A DNA stretch of 64,000 bases from Streptomyces griseicoloratus (GCF_014534645.1 NZ_JACVQF010000162.1:1-64000), one strand, 5' to 3'. Positions 28,320 to 36,871 are shown, counted from the stretch's first letter. The notes: generated from the sequence alone by a model not told the origin. Program-made: numbers and translations.

Positions 28320-29588
28320 GTGGCACGCACTGACGAGACCGGGCAGGAAGCCCGGCACGCATCCCCTCCGGGCACGACGCCGCCCCTCCGGCCCCCGGCC
28401 GAGGGCAACGCCGGGCCCGGTGCCCGCATGCCACGCTGGCTGCCCCGGGCCATCGTGCTCGCCCTCACGCTCTACGCCGTGTTCCAGCTGGGCAGCTGGG
28501 CCTTCCACCAGCTCACCGGCCTGCTGATCAACATCCTCATCGCGTTCTTCCTGGCCCTCGCCATCGAGCCCGCGGTCAGCTGGATGTCCGCGCGCGGCAT
28601 GCGCAGGGGACTGGCCACCTTCCTCGTCTTCCTCGCCGTGCTGATCGCCGCCGCGGGCTTCGTCACACTGCTCGGCTCCATGCTCGCGGGCCAGATCGTC
28701 AAGATGGTCGAGGACTTCCCGGACTACCTCGACTCCGTCATCAACTGGATCAACGGCCACTTCCACACCGACCTGAGACGGGTCGACATCCAGGAGGGCC
28801 TGCTGCGCTCCGACTGGCTGCGCAACTACGTGCAGAACAGCGCCACGGGCGTGCTGGACGTGTCCGCCCAGGTCCTCGGCGGTCTCTTCCAGCTGCTGAC
28901 GGTCATGCTGTTCTCGTTCTACTTCGCCGCCGACGGTCCCCGGCTGCGCCGCGCGCTCTGCTCCGTCCTGCCGCCCGCCCGGCAGGCCGAGGTCCTGCGC
29001 GCGTGGGAGATCGCCGTGGACAAGACCGGCGGCTACCTGTACTCGCGCGGGCTGATGGCGCTGATCTCCGGCATAGCGCACTTCATCCTGCTGGAGGTCC
29101 TGGAGGTGCCCTACGCGCCCGCGCTCGCGGTGTGGGTGGGCCTGGTGTCGCAGTTCATCCCCACCATCGGCACCTATCTCGCCGGCGCCCTGCCCATGCT
29201 GATCGCCTTCACGGTCAACCCCTGGTACGCGCTGTGGGTGCTGATCTTCGTGGTGGTCTACCAGCAGTTCGAGAACTACGTGCTGCAGCCCAAGCTGACG
29301 TCCAAGACCGTGAACATCCATCCCGCGGTCGCCTTCGGCTCGGTCATCGCGGGCACCGCACTCCTCGGCGCCGTCGGCGCGCTGATCGCCATCCCGGCGG
29401 TCGCCACGCTCCAGGCGTTCCTCGGGGCGTACGTGAAGCGGTACGACGTCACGGACGACCCCCGGGTCCACGGGCACCGGGACCGCGGTCAGGAGGCCGG
29501 CCCGTTCACGCGCGTGCGGAGACTGTGGGCGCGCCGGCCGGGGGCGGCGCCGGCGGGTGCGGACGGCCCGGAAGAGGGCTCCTCCTGA
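28320..29588 (+). CDS. AI-2E transporter-family (PerM/YdiK) permease
   Basis: 422 residues from GTG 28320. A disordered N-terminus (about 40) precedes about seven or eight membrane segments. Family motifs include IEPAVSWMSARGMRRGLATF, the central amphipathic stretch, and LVSQFIPTIGTYLAGALP and QQFENYVLQPKL near the end. Members export signals or ions and several act as Na+/H+ antiporters. The substrate here is unknown. A shorter start at the Met of PRWLPRAIVLALTL is possible. Confidence 0.85.
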   Translation: MARTDETGQEARHASPPGTTPPLRPPAEGNAGPGARMPRWLPRAIVLALTLYAVFQLGSWAFHQLTGLLINILIAFFLALAIEPAVSWMSARGMRRGLATFLVFLAVLIAAAGFVTLLGSMLAGQIVKMVEDFPDYLDSVINWINGHFHTDLRRVDIQEGLLRSDWLRNYVQNSATGVLDVSAQVLGGLFQLLTVMLFSFYFAADGPRLRRALCSVLPPARQAEVLRAWEIAVDKTGGYLYSRGLMALISGIAHFILLEVLEVPYAPALAVWVGLVSQFIPTIGTYLAGALPMLIAFTVNPWYALWVLIFVVVYQQFENYVLQPKLTSKTVNIHPAVAFGSVIAGTALLGAVGALIAIPAVATLQAFLGAYVKRYDVTDDPRVHGHRDRGQEAGPFTRVRRLWARRPGAAPAGADGPEEGSS

Positions 29589-29627
29589 GCGCCGGGCCGG
29601 CGCGCGGATGCGACCGGCGACAGCGGA

Positions 29628-29828
29628 TCAGCCCTGTGGGTCCTGCGGCCGGGCGTCGACCTCGCGCAGGCTCAGGTCCTTGAGCTCGGTGCGGGTCTCG
29701 GTGCGGTGGCCGCGGGCAATGTAGTCGCGGACCACCGCCTCGACGGCGTCCTGCGGCGAACCGATGCCGGCCAGAACCATGACTTCCACCACCAGTTCGG
29801 CGTCGAGACTGATGTTGACCTTGGCCAC
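29628..29828 (-). CDS. VapB-like ribbon-helix-helix protein without a toxin partner
   Basis: 66 residues from GTG 29828, preceded by GAGGGGGG. An N-terminal beta strand VAKVNISLDAELV and two helices (VVEVMVLAGIGSPQDAVEAVVRDYIAR) match the DUF2191/VapB antitoxin fold. No PIN-domain toxin lies beside it, so it is an orphan, perhaps a small DNA-binding regulator. It is divergent from recA and shares its intergenic region. Confidence 0.75.
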   Translation of the reverse strand: MAKVNISLDAELVVEVMVLAGIGSPQDAVEAVVRDYIARGHRTETRTELKDLSLREVDARPQDPQG

Positions 29829-29907
29829 GTTGCCCCCCTCGTCGTGTCGCGTCCGCACTCTAGCCGCAGGACGGGCGTCGTACGCTCGGAGGTGCCGCGT
29901 GGTGCGC

Positions 29908-29933
29908 TTGACACAAAAATCGAACATCCATTC
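29908..29933 (+). promoter_or_regulatory. recA promoter with LexA (SOS) box
   Basis: Consensus -35 TTGACA (29908-29913) is followed by the SOS box CGAAC-ATCC-ATTC (GAACATCCATTC at 29922-29933), a close match to the actinobacterial GAAC-N4-GTTC box. LexA bound here would cover the spacer and -10. The -10 is not clear (CATTCT 29929 or TCTCAT 29932). The rest of 29934-30097 is leader. Confidence 0.8.
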
Positions 29934-29999
29934 TCATGGATGCTCCGGCGTGGCTCGTGACGGGCGATTCGACTGGGTTTGGATGGAGAAGTGCCCGAG

Positions 30000-30008
30000 T
30001 TATCCACA
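30000..30008 (+). other. DnaA-box-like nonamer TTATCCACA
   Basis: This is an exact match to the E. coli DnaA box in the recA leader, 90 bases before the start codon. A single 9-mer has a real chance of arising randomly in 64 kb. Confidence 0.35.
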
Positions 30009-30097
30009 GGCCGGACCCGCATCGGGGCGCATTGTCAGTGGCAGGCATTAGCGTCTTTGACGTGAAGCGATCGAATCAAGCAAACCGGGTGGAACCC

Positions 30098-31219
30098 ATG
30101 GCAGGAACCGACCGCGAGAAGGCCCTGGACGCCGCGCTCGCACAGATTGAACGGCAATTCGGCAAGGGCGCGGTCATGCGCATGGGCGAGCGGTCGAAGG
30201 AGCCCATCGAGGTCATCTCGACCGGGTCGACCGCGCTCGACGTGGCCCTCGGCGTGGGCGGCCTGCCGCGCGGCCGAGTCGTGGAGATCTACGGCCCGGA
30301 GTCCTCGGGTAAGACGACCCTGACCCTGCACGCGGTGGCGAACGCGCAGAAGGCCGGCGGCCAGGTCGCGTTCGTGGACGCGGAGCACGCCCTCGACCCC
30401 GAGTACGCGAAGAAGCTCGGCGTCGACATCGACAACCTGATCCTCTCCCAGCCGGACAACGGCGAGCAGGCTCTGGAGATCGTGGACATGCTGGTCCGCT
30501 CCGGCGCCCTCGACCTCATCGTCATCGACTCCGTCGCCGCGCTCGTCCCGCGCGCGGAGATCGAGGGTGAGATGGGCGACAGCCACGTCGGTCTGCAGGC
30601 CCGGCTGATGAGCCAGGCCCTGCGGAAGATCACCAGTGCGCTCAACCAGTCCAAGACCACCGCGATCTTCATCAACCAGCTCCGCGAGAAGATCGGCGTG
30701 ATGTTCGGCTCCCCGGAGACCACGACGGGTGGCCGCGCGCTGAAGTTCTACGCCTCCGTGCGCATCGACATCCGCCGCATCGAGACGCTGAAGGACGGCA
30801 CGGAGGCGGTCGGCAACCGCACCCGTTGCAAGGTCGTCAAGAACAAGGTCGCGCCGCCCTTCAAGCAGGCCGAGTTCGACATCCTCTACGGCCAGGGCAT
30901 CAGCCGCGAGGGCGGCCTGATCGACATGGGCGTGGAGCACGGCTTCGTCCGCAAGGCCGGCGCCTGGTACACGTACGAGGGCGACCAGCTCGGCCAGGGC
31001 AAGGAGAACGCGCGCAACTTCCTGAAGGACAACCCCGACCTCGCCAACGAGATCGAGAAGAAGATCAAGGAGAAGCTGGGCGTGGGCGTGCGTCCCGAGG
31101 AGCCGGCCGCCGAGCCGGGCGCCGACGCAGCGGCCTCCGCGGCCCCGGCCGACGCCGCCACGGTGCCCGCCCCCACGGCCAAGACCACCAAGTCCAAGGC
31201 CGCGGCAGCCAAGAGCTGA
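30098..31219 (+). CDS. recA: Recombinase RecA
   Basis: 373 residues. It polymerises on single-stranded DNA, catalyses strand exchange and activates LexA self-cleavage. Walker [11 protein letters not shown] (about 67-76), Walker [14 protein letters not shown]2 loop region with [16 protein letters not shown], all intact. The last 40 residues are Ala/Pro/Lys-rich and disordered, as usual in Streptomyces. ATG 30098 begins [24 protein letters not shown] in the expected place. The recX start is 3 bases downstream of its stop. Confidence 0.98.
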   Translation: MAGTDREKALDAALAQIERQFGKGAVMRMGERSKEPIEVISTGSTALDVALGVGGLPRGRVVEIYGPESSGKTTLTLHAVANAQKAGGQVAFVDAEHALDPEYAKKLGVDIDNLILSQPDNGEQALEIVDMLVRSGALDLIVIDSVAALVPRAEIEGEMGDSHVGLQARLMSQALRKITSALNQSKTTAIFINQLREKIGVMFGSPETTTGGRALKFYASVRIDIRRIETLKDGTEAVGNRTRCKVVKNKVAPPFKQAEFDILYGQGISREGGLIDMGVEHGFVRKAGAWYTYEGDQLGQGKENARNFLKDNPDLANEIEKKIKEKLGVGVRPEEPAAEPGADAAASAAPADAATVPAPTAKTTKSKAAAAKS

Positions 31220-31222
31220 TCC

Positions 31223-32077
31223 GTGACACGACGAACCGACTGGGCCGAGTACGCCGCCCACCCGGAGGTCGCTTCGCGCGCGCGTGAGCGGGGGAGACCG
31301 GGCGACAGAAGCTCCGCCGGGACGGGGGACGGCGAGTACGGGGCGGAGACGTCCCCGTACGAGGGCGTACTCGCCGGCCCGGACGGCGGCCACGACCCCT
31401 TCGGACCGTACGGCGCAGGCTCGCCCGATGACGGTGGGCCGCGCAGAGCAGGCGGCGGACGGGCCGCCCGCGGGACGGGCGGCCCGCGCGGGCGCCGTCG
31501 GCGCGAGCGTGAGGAGCCGCCGACCGAGGACGGAGGCGCCACTTCCTCGTCGAGGGCCGAGAAGGAGGAGCCTCCGCGGGACCCGGTCGAGCAGGCGCGG
31601 GCGATCTGCCTGCGCCTGCTCACCGGGACACCGCGCACGCGGAAGCAGCTCGCCGACGCCCTGCGCAAGCGGGAGATCCCGGACGAGGCCGCCGAGGAGG
31701 TGCTGTCCCGGTTCGAGGAGGTCGGCCTGATCAACGACAGCGCCTTCGCGGACGCCTGGGTGGAGTCCCGGCACCACGGCCGCGGGCTGGCCCGGCGCGC
31801 CCTCGCCCGGGAGCTGCGGACCAAGGGCGTCGACGCCATGCTCATCGACGCCGCCGTGTCCCAGCTCGACTCCGAGCAGGAAGAGGCGACGGCGCGTGAA
31901 CTCGTCGCCCGCAAGCTGCGCTCCACCCGTGGCCTCGACCGGGACAAGCGGCTGCGCCGCCTCGCGGGCATGCTGGCCCGCAAGGGTTACTCCGAGGGCA
32001 TGGCCCTGCGGGTGGTCCGGCAGGCGCTGGAGGAGGAGGGCGAGGACACGGAGTTCCTCGACGACGAGGGCTTCTGA
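31223..32077 (+). CDS. recX: Regulatory protein RecX
   Basis: 284 residues. The C-terminal 165 residues form the three-repeat RecX fold (LLTGTPRTRKQLADALRKREIPDEAAEEVL and following repeats). The first 115 residues are disordered and rich in Gly, Arg and Glu, which makes this protein about twice the E. coli length. It binds the RecA filament and restrains its activity. GTG 31223 follows the recA stop by 3 bases, so the genes are one SOS-controlled operon. Confidence 0.93.
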   Translation: MTRRTDWAEYAAHPEVASRARERGRPGDRSSAGTGDGEYGAETSPYEGVLAGPDGGHDPFGPYGAGSPDDGGPRRAGGGRAARGTGGPRGRRRREREEPPTEDGGATSSSRAEKEEPPRDPVEQARAICLRLLTGTPRTRKQLADALRKREIPDEAAEEVLSRFEEVGLINDSAFADAWVESRHHGRGLARRALARELRTKGVDAMLIDAAVSQLDSEQEEATARELVARKLRSTRGLDRDKRLRRLAGMLARKGYSEGMALRVVRQALEEEGEDTEFLDDEGF

Positions 32078-32105
32078 CCCGACGCACGCGGCACCGCCTC
32101 ACGCG

Positions 32106-32141
32106 TCGGCGTCTTGGCCGAGAAGATCGCCAAGACGCCGA
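32106..32141 (+). terminator. 13-bp stem-loop after recX
   Basis: TCGGCGTCTTGGC (32106-32118) pairs perfectly with GCCAAGACGCCGA (32129-32141) around a 10-base loop, 29 bases after the recX stop. Likely end of the recA-recX transcript. It overlaps a possible small reading frame. Confidence 0.65.
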
Positions 32142-32206
32142 TCCGGCTCGTCACGAAGGGCAACGCGGACACGGCGCCGCTGTACTGTCCCTCCGCCAGC
32201 TTCTGA
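32114..32206 (+). CDS. Possible 30-codon small protein (tentative)
   Basis: A TTG-initiated frame of 30 sense codons ends at TGA 32204-32206. It has nearly all third positions G or C, a charged N-terminal half (AEKIAKTPIRLVTKG) and the end APLYCPSASF. Codon use looks coding, and the frame is the same as recX after its stop. Against it: no ribosome-binding site, and a 13-bp terminator-like hairpin covers its start. It could equally be a degraded gene end. Confidence 0.3.
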   Translation: MAEKIAKTPIRLVTKGNADTAPLYCPSASF

Positions 32207-32264
32207 CCCCGCTGCCGCCGGTCCGCCCGCCACAGGCGCGTGCAGCACGCGTGCCGCACGCGCG

Positions 32265-32651
32265 CTAAGCCACCGGAAGCCCCGCTGCCCGCCACGCCTG
32301 GAAGCCGCCGACCAGGTCGGTGGCCCGGTACAGGCCCAGGCGGTGCAGGGACTCGGCCGCCAGGCTGGACGCGTAACCCTCGTTGCAGACCACGACGACC
32401 CGCAGATCCAGGCCCGTGGCCTCGGGAACACGGTGGCTGCCGCGCGGATCGAGGCGCCACTCCAGTTCGTTCCGCTCGATCACCAGGGCGCCCGGGATCA
32501 GACCGTCCGCCTCGCGCAGGGCGGCGTACCGGATGTCCACCAGCAGTGCCTCGCCGGCCTCGGAGGCGTCGTACGCCGCGCGCGGCTCGATCCGCTCGTA
32601 GCCCCGGCGCACCCGTTCCAGCAGCGCGTCGATTCCGGTCGGCCCGCTCAC
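32265..32651 (-). CDS. Rhodanese-like sulfurtransferase
   Basis: 128 residues and a single rhodanese domain: ALLVDIRYAALREADGLIPGALVIERNELEW, then the active-site loop VVVCNEGYASSLAA with nucleophilic Cys. It carries persulfide sulfur. The GTG start overlaps the cysteine dioxygenase stop by 4 bases (GTGA), so the two form an operon that would handle sulfur released from cysteine. Confidence 0.87.
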   Translation of the reverse strand: MSGPTGIDALLERVRRGYERIEPRAAYDASEAGEALLVDIRYAALREADGLIPGALVIERNELEWRLDPRGSHRVPEATGLDLRVVVVCNEGYASSLAAESLHRLGLYRATDLVGGFQAWRAAGLPVA

Positions 32652-33199
32652 TGCCAGTCCTCCGGGCGCTCGACCTGCTCCAGGCGCAGCACCTGTCCGC
32701 TGCGGCTGTAGCGGCGGATCTGCGGCAGGGGCGGGTAGTAGGCGTGGACGGAGATCGCGTGCCGGTCGGGGGACTCGTTGAGCACCTCGTGCACGTGGTG
32801 CCGGCCGAAGGCGCGCCCCTGCCCGGCCGGCAGCCGGCGTTGCCGGTCCACGCCGTCGCTGAGCTCCAGGGTCTTCCAGCCGTCGGTGGGCAGCCGGGCG
32901 GCGAGCGAGAGCTCCGTGAGCTCGCCCGCCGCGGCCACGAAGGCGCCGACGGAGTCGGCGTGGTCGTGCCAGCCGGTGCCCGTGCCGGGCGGCCAGCCGA
33001 TCAGCCACGCCTCGCTGCCGCCGGGACCCGCCAGCCGCACCCAGGTGCGGCCCTCGGGATCGAGCGGGAGGGAGGCGATCAGCTCGGTGTCGGCGGCCGT
33101 GCGCCGCACGAAGTCGAGGAGCTCCGCCTGGGTGGGGCCGGAAACGCCGGCGGACGCGGGGACGGGAGCGGGGGCAGGAGCAGGGGAGGAGACAGACAC
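32648..33199 (-). CDS. cdo: Cysteine dioxygenase
   Basis: 183 residues. A cupin-fold iron enzyme that oxidises cysteine to cysteine sulfinate. The first cupin motif GTGTGWHDHADSVGAF and the later HHVHEVLNES supply the iron-binding His residues. The C-terminus contains ISVHAYYPPLPQIRRY, typical of bacterial members. The start at GTG 33199 gives a 20-residue Ala/Pro-rich lead-in. The long in-frame upstream extension overlaps a leader peptide and is not used. Confidence 0.88.
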   Translation of the reverse strand: MSVSSPAPAPAPVPASAGVSGPTQAELLDFVRRTAADTELIASLPLDPEGRTWVRLAGPGGSEAWLIGWPPGTGTGWHDHADSVGAFVAAAGELTELSLAARLPTDGWKTLELSDGVDRQRRLPAGQGRAFGRHHVHEVLNESPDRHAISVHAYYPPLPQIRRYSRSGQVLRLEQVERPEDWQ

Positions 33200-33227
33200 G
33201 GGTACCGTCCTGGGGGAGTTCGCGAGA

Positions 33228-33258
33228 GGCGCGCGGCAGCGCCAGAGCGGCGCGCGCC
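33228..33258 (-). promoter_or_regulatory. Hairpin between the leader peptide and cdo (possible attenuator)
   Basis: GGCGCGCG (33228-33235) and CGCGCGCC (33251-33258) form an 8-bp all-GC stem with a 15-base loop, located 18-48 bases after the leader stop codon and 29 bases before the cdo start. It could act as an attenuator or block ribosome entry. Its function is inferred from position. Confidence 0.4.
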
Positions 33259-33275
33259 GAAGAAGGTGGGCGAAT

Positions 33276-33323
33276 TCAGCAGGACGGCCGACACACGCAG
33301 CCCGCATAGCGGACGAGGTCCAT
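33276..33323 (-). CDS. Cysteine-rich leader peptide (MDLVRYAGCVCRPSC)
   Basis: A 15-codon frame with ATG, stop TGA and the ribosome-binding site GGAGGG 5 bases upstream. Three of its last seven residues are Cys (positions 9, 11 and 15). It ends 76 bases before the cysteine dioxygenase start on the same strand. Ribosome speed over the Cys codons would report cysteinyl-tRNA charge. Cysteine-rich leaders that control cysteine genes are known in mycobacteria, and one in front of a cysteine-degrading operon fits sensing of excess cysteine. Confidence 0.65.
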   Translation of the reverse strand: MDLVRYAGCVCRPSC

Positions 33324-33415
33324 ATGGACCCTCCGCCACAGGCGCACATCGGTGTCGGTCACGATCCGGAGTACACCATGACGGGATGGACCGGTCAACT
33401 CAACGTCACCATGCG

Positions 33416-33455
33416 GACGGGCGACGGGCGACGGGCGACGGGCGACGGGCGACGG
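33416..33455. repeat. 7-bp tandem repeat (GCGACGG x5)
   Basis: Five perfect heptamers (33421-33455) preceded by a partial copy (GACGG). They lie 14 bases past the end of the flavin monooxygenase gene (minus strand), upstream of the cdo leader. Confidence 0.9.
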
Positions 33456-33468
33456 TGACGGCGGCCGG

Positions 33469-35079
33469 TCAGCGGGTGCCGACCGGTGCCCCGGCTTCCG
33501 CCGCCGCCGCCTCGGCGGCTCCGCCCAGTGCCGTCTCGGCCGCCGCGTACAGGTCGGCCGGGCGCACCCCGTTCAACGCCGTGACCAGGCGGCCGTCGGG
33601 TCGCACCAGCAGGACGGTGTGGGCGCCGGCGCCCGGGTAACTCTCGGTGACCAGCAGCTCGGCGTGACAGGGCAGCGCGGTCACCGCCGCCGCCAGCCGG
33701 GGCATGATGCCGGCGGTCACCCAGTGTTTCCGCTCCCAGACCCCCGTCCCCGGCGCGACCAGCACCACCAGCAGAGCCGCGCGTCCGAGCCGGTCGTGCA
33801 GCCGCACGAACGTGCCGTCCTCCGCCGTGACCCGGACGTCGGTGACGAGCGCCCCGGGCGGCGTGCCGACGACGACCTCTCCGTCGAGGTGCGCAGGCAC
33901 GAGCGGCGAATCGGTGTACGCCCCCGGCGCACCGAGTGCCCCACGCCCCAGATGGCCGTCGGCGAGCAGCGCGTCATGACCGCGGGACGAGCCGGGGACG
34001 TAGGAGCGCAGGCCACCGCCGCCGCGGAGCAGCGGCAGTACCTGGTCGGCGGCGCGCAGCCGGGTCGCGACGGCCGCGCGCCGCTCCTCCTGGTAGCTGT
34101 CGAGCAGCGCCTCGTGGGGCCCCTGGTGCCAGGCCAGGGCCAGCTTCCAGGCGAGGTTGTCGACGTCCCGCAGCCCCTCGTCGAGGCCCTGTGTGCCCAG
34201 CGCGCCGAGCAGGTGCGCCGCGTCCCCGGCGAGGAACACGCGACCCGCCCGCCAGCGCCGGGCCAGGCGGTGGTGGATCGTGTGGACGCCGGTGTCGAGG
34301 AGTTCGTACGCCGGTGACGCCCCGCCGGCCCAGCCGGCCAGGGTCTCGCGGATCCGTGTCACCAGCATCTCGGGGGTGACCAGGTCCTTGCCCGGCGGCA
34401 GCAGCCAGTCCAGGCGCCACAGGCCGTCCGGCAAGGGGCGGCCGACGATCTCACCGGCCGACGGACCGGACGTCCGCCACGGGGGCGACCGGTGGAGCAA
34501 CGCCTCGTCGGTCCACGGGAGTTCCGTGCGCAGTGCGGCGACGGCGTACCGTTCCACCGCCGTACGGCCGGGGAAGCGGATGTCCTGGAGCTTGCGGACG
34601 GTCGAGCGGGGGCCGTCGCAGCCGACCAGGTGACTGCCGCGCCACCAGGTGCCGTTGGGGCCGCGGGTGTGGGCGGTGACGCCGGAGGGCTCCTGCTCGA
34701 TGGCGTCCAGGCGGCTGTCCACGGCGACCTGGACGAGCGGGTCGCCGGCCAGGGCGGCGCGCAGGGCGCCGGTCAGCACGTGCTGGGCGATGTGCAGGGG
34801 GGCGGGGTCGGCGGCGTCGTCGAACGCGACCTCGCGCATCACCTGCTTGCGCCGCATCGACCGCCAACCGGCCCAACGGAAACCGCCCGTCAGGGGCGCA
34901 CCGGTCAGCCGTTCGACGAGCGCGACGGTGTCCTCGCGCAGGACGACGGTGCGGGCGGGGCGGGGCTCGTCCCTGCCCGGGCTCTCGTCGAGGACGACAC
35001 AGGGCACCTCCTGACGCGCCAGCGCCAGGGCGAGCGTGAGCCCGACGGGCCCCGCTCCGACGATGATCACCGGATCCAC
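33469..35079 (-). CDS. FAD-dependent aromatic monooxygenase (PheA/TfdB family)
   Basis: 536 residues from GTG 35079. The FAD-binding GxGxxG motif is IIVGAGPVGLTLALALA at the N-terminus, followed by the DG motif HLVGCDGPRSTVRKL and the GD motif RVFLAGDAAHLLGALGTQGLDEGLRD. A C-terminal thioredoxin-like domain is typical of phenol hydroxylase-type enzymes. Substrate unknown. It probably hydroxylates an aromatic or polyketide compound. The upstream frame to 35169 is ignored because CAGGGGGCG precedes the GTG and the fold begins there. No partner gene of a pathway is adjacent. Confidence 0.87.
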   Translation of the reverse strand: MDPVIIVGAGPVGLTLALALARQEVPCVVLDESPGRDEPRPARTVVLREDTVALVERLTGAPLTGGFRWAGWRSMRRKQVMREVAFDDAADPAPLHIAQHVLTGALRAALAGDPLVQVAVDSRLDAIEQEPSGVTAHTRGPNGTWWRGSHLVGCDGPRSTVRKLQDIRFPGRTAVERYAVAALRTELPWTDEALLHRSPPWRTSGPSAGEIVGRPLPDGLWRLDWLLPPGKDLVTPEMLVTRIRETLAGWAGGASPAYELLDTGVHTIHHRLARRWRAGRVFLAGDAAHLLGALGTQGLDEGLRDVDNLAWKLALAWHQGPHEALLDSYQEERRAAVATRLRAADQVLPLLRGGGGLRSYVPGSSRGHDALLADGHLGRGALGAPGAYTDSPLVPAHLDGEVVVGTPPGALVTDVRVTAEDGTFVRLHDRLGRAALLVVLVAPGTGVWERKHWVTAGIMPRLAAAVTALPCHAELLVTESYPGAGAHTVLLVRPDGRLVTALNGVRPADLYAAAETALGGAAEAAAAEAGAPVGTR

Positions 35080-35197
35080 GGCGAGGCGCCCCCTGCCCGC
35101 GGTGTCGTCCCGTGGGACACAGGTGAACAGGAAGTTGGAGCAGGGTGCACGATCACAGAACGTATGCAACCCATTGCCGCTGTTTGCGTCAAGTGAC

Positions 35198-35227
35198 GGA
35201 GGCAGTGGCGATCACGCCACTGCCTCC
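35198..35227 (-). terminator. Terminator hairpin of the gluABCD operon
   Basis: GGAGGCAGTGGCG and CGCCACTGCCTCC form a perfect 13-bp stem with an ATCA loop, 49 bases beyond the gluD stop codon. Confidence 0.85.
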
Positions 35228-35275
35228 ATGATGGTCATACGAGTTGACCGAGTGTCAGACGGGTCGGAACTGACG

Positions 35276-36172
35276 TCAGACTCCGCCGCCGGCTCCGGTC
35301 CCCGCCGCGCCGGCGACCTGAGCGTCGTCCACCTTGAGCACCGCACCGGTCGACTTCTTGCCCCGCCGCAGCCGGCGCTCCAGCCAGCTCGCGAAGGACG
35401 TGAGGGCGAAGTTGAGCGCGATGTAGATCACGGCGACCACGGTGAAGCTGGCGATGACGTTGGCGCCGTAGTAGCCGCTCATCGTGTTGGCGGACGCGAG
35501 CAGTTCCGGGAAGGTGAGGACGGCGCCGCCGAGTGCGGTGTCCTTCAGGATGACGACCAGCTGGCTGACGATGGCCGGCAGCATCGCGGTGACCGCCTGC
35601 GGCAGCAGGACGAGGCGCATCAGCTGGTTCTTGCGCAGGCCGATCGCCATGGCCGCCTCGGCCTGGCCCTTGGGCAGGGACAGGATCCCGGCCCGGACGA
35701 TCTCGGCGAGGACGGAGGCGTTGTACAGCACCAGACCGGTGACGACCGCGTACAGCGGACGGTCGTCCGAGCTGACGTTCGTGTACTCGGCGAACAGCGC
35801 CAGACCGAAGATCATCAGCACCAGCACGGGGATGGCCCGGAAGAACTCCACCACGACCGCGGCCGGGACGCGGACCCAGACGTGGTCCGAGAGCCGGGCG
35901 ATGCCGAGCGCGGCGCCGAGCGGCAGCGCGATGACCATCGCCAGCGCGGCGGCCTTCAGGGTGTTCTCCAGGCCGGGCCAGATGTACGTCGTCCAGGCCT
36001 CGGAGCCGGTGAAGAACGGCTTCCACAGGGCCCACTCCAGCTGGCCCTTGTCCTTGAGGGTGCTGAACACCCACCACAACAGGACCGCGAGGGCGGCCAG
36101 GAAGACCACCGTGAAGACGACGTTCCGCCGCTTGGCGCGGGGACCCTGCGCGTCGTAGAGAACGGAGCTCAT
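35276..36172 (-). CDS. gluD: Glutamate ABC transporter permease GluD
   Basis: 298 residues. A polar-amino-acid permease of the HisM type with five or six membrane segments. The EAA loop is seen in ILSLPKGQAEAAMAIGLRKNQLMRLVLLPQAV. The N-terminal 20 residues are cytoplasmic and basic. ATG 36172 overlaps the gluC stop by 4 bases. The gluABCD order (read on the minus strand) is that of the glutamate uptake system of actinobacteria. Confidence 0.9.
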   Translation of the reverse strand: MSSVLYDAQGPRAKRRNVVFTVVFLAALAVLLWWVFSTLKDKGQLEWALWKPFFTGSEAWTTYIWPGLENTLKAAALAMVIALPLGAALGIARLSDHVWVRVPAAVVVEFFRAIPVLVLMIFGLALFAEYTNVSSDDRPLYAVVTGLVLYNASVLAEIVRAGILSLPKGQAEAAMAIGLRKNQLMRLVLLPQAVTAMLPAIVSQLVVILKDTALGGAVLTFPELLASANTMSGYYGANVIASFTVVAVIYIALNFALTSFASWLERRLRRGKKSTGAVLKVDDAQVAGAAGTGAGGGV

Positions 36173-36834
36173 CGCTTCACCGCCACCTTCTTGCCCACCC
36201 AGCCGAGGATCAGGCCGGTCGGCAGCGTAAGAACCACGAAACCGAACGCGATGACCGCGGAGATCAGCAGCAGCTGGGCCTCGTTCTCGATCATCTCCTT
36301 CATCAGCAGCGCCGCCTCGGCGACACCGATGGCGGCGGCCACCGTGGTGTTCTTGATGAGCGCGATCAGCACGTTCGCCAGCGGGACGACCGACGAACGG
36401 AACGCCTGCGGCAGCACCACCAGGCTCAGCACCTGACCGAAGCTGAGCCCGATCGCGCGGGCCGCCTCCGCCTGCCCGACCGGCACCGTGTTGATGCCGG
36501 AGCGCAGCGCCTCGCACACGAAGGCGGAGGTGTAGAGAATCAGACCCAGGACGGCGAGCCGGAAGTTGATCGTCTCGAAATCGCTTGCGCCGAGGGTGAT
36601 GCCCAGCGACTGGTTCAGGCCCAGCGACGTGAACAGGATGATGACGGTCAGCGGGATGTTCCGCACGATGTTCACGTACGCGGTCCCGAAACCGCGCATC
36701 AGCGGCACCGGGCCGACGCGCATGGCGGCCAGCAGGGTGCCCCAGATCAGGGAGCCGACGGCGGAGAGCACAGCGAGCTGCACCGTCGTCCAGAAGGCCC
36801 CCAGCAGGTCGTAGTCTTCAAGAAAGTCGAACAC
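36169..36834 (-). CDS. gluC: Glutamate ABC transporter permease GluC
   Basis: 221 residues. The second membrane subunit, with the EAA loop INTVPVGQAEAARAIGLSFGQVLSLVVLPQAFR and five membrane segments. GTG start at 36834 with GGGAG close upstream. It lies downstream of an intercistronic hairpin that separates it from the binding protein gene. Confidence 0.9.
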   Translation of the reverse strand: MFDFLEDYDLLGAFWTTVQLAVLSAVGSLIWGTLLAAMRVGPVPLMRGFGTAYVNIVRNIPLTVIILFTSLGLNQSLGITLGASDFETINFRLAVLGLILYTSAFVCEALRSGINTVPVGQAEAARAIGLSFGQVLSLVVLPQAFRSSVVPLANVLIALIKNTTVAAAIGVAEAALLMKEMIENEAQLLLISAVIAFGFVVLTLPTGLILGWVGKKVAVKR

Positions 36835-36871
36835 GATCTCCCGCGCTTCCGCGTGTAGGGATGCCCGCCCC

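Noticed and set aside
32648-33349. Longer cysteine dioxygenase starting at 33349
   Set aside because: The extra 50 residues are unlike the family and would overlap a better-supported leader peptide. The GTG at 33199 fits the fold.
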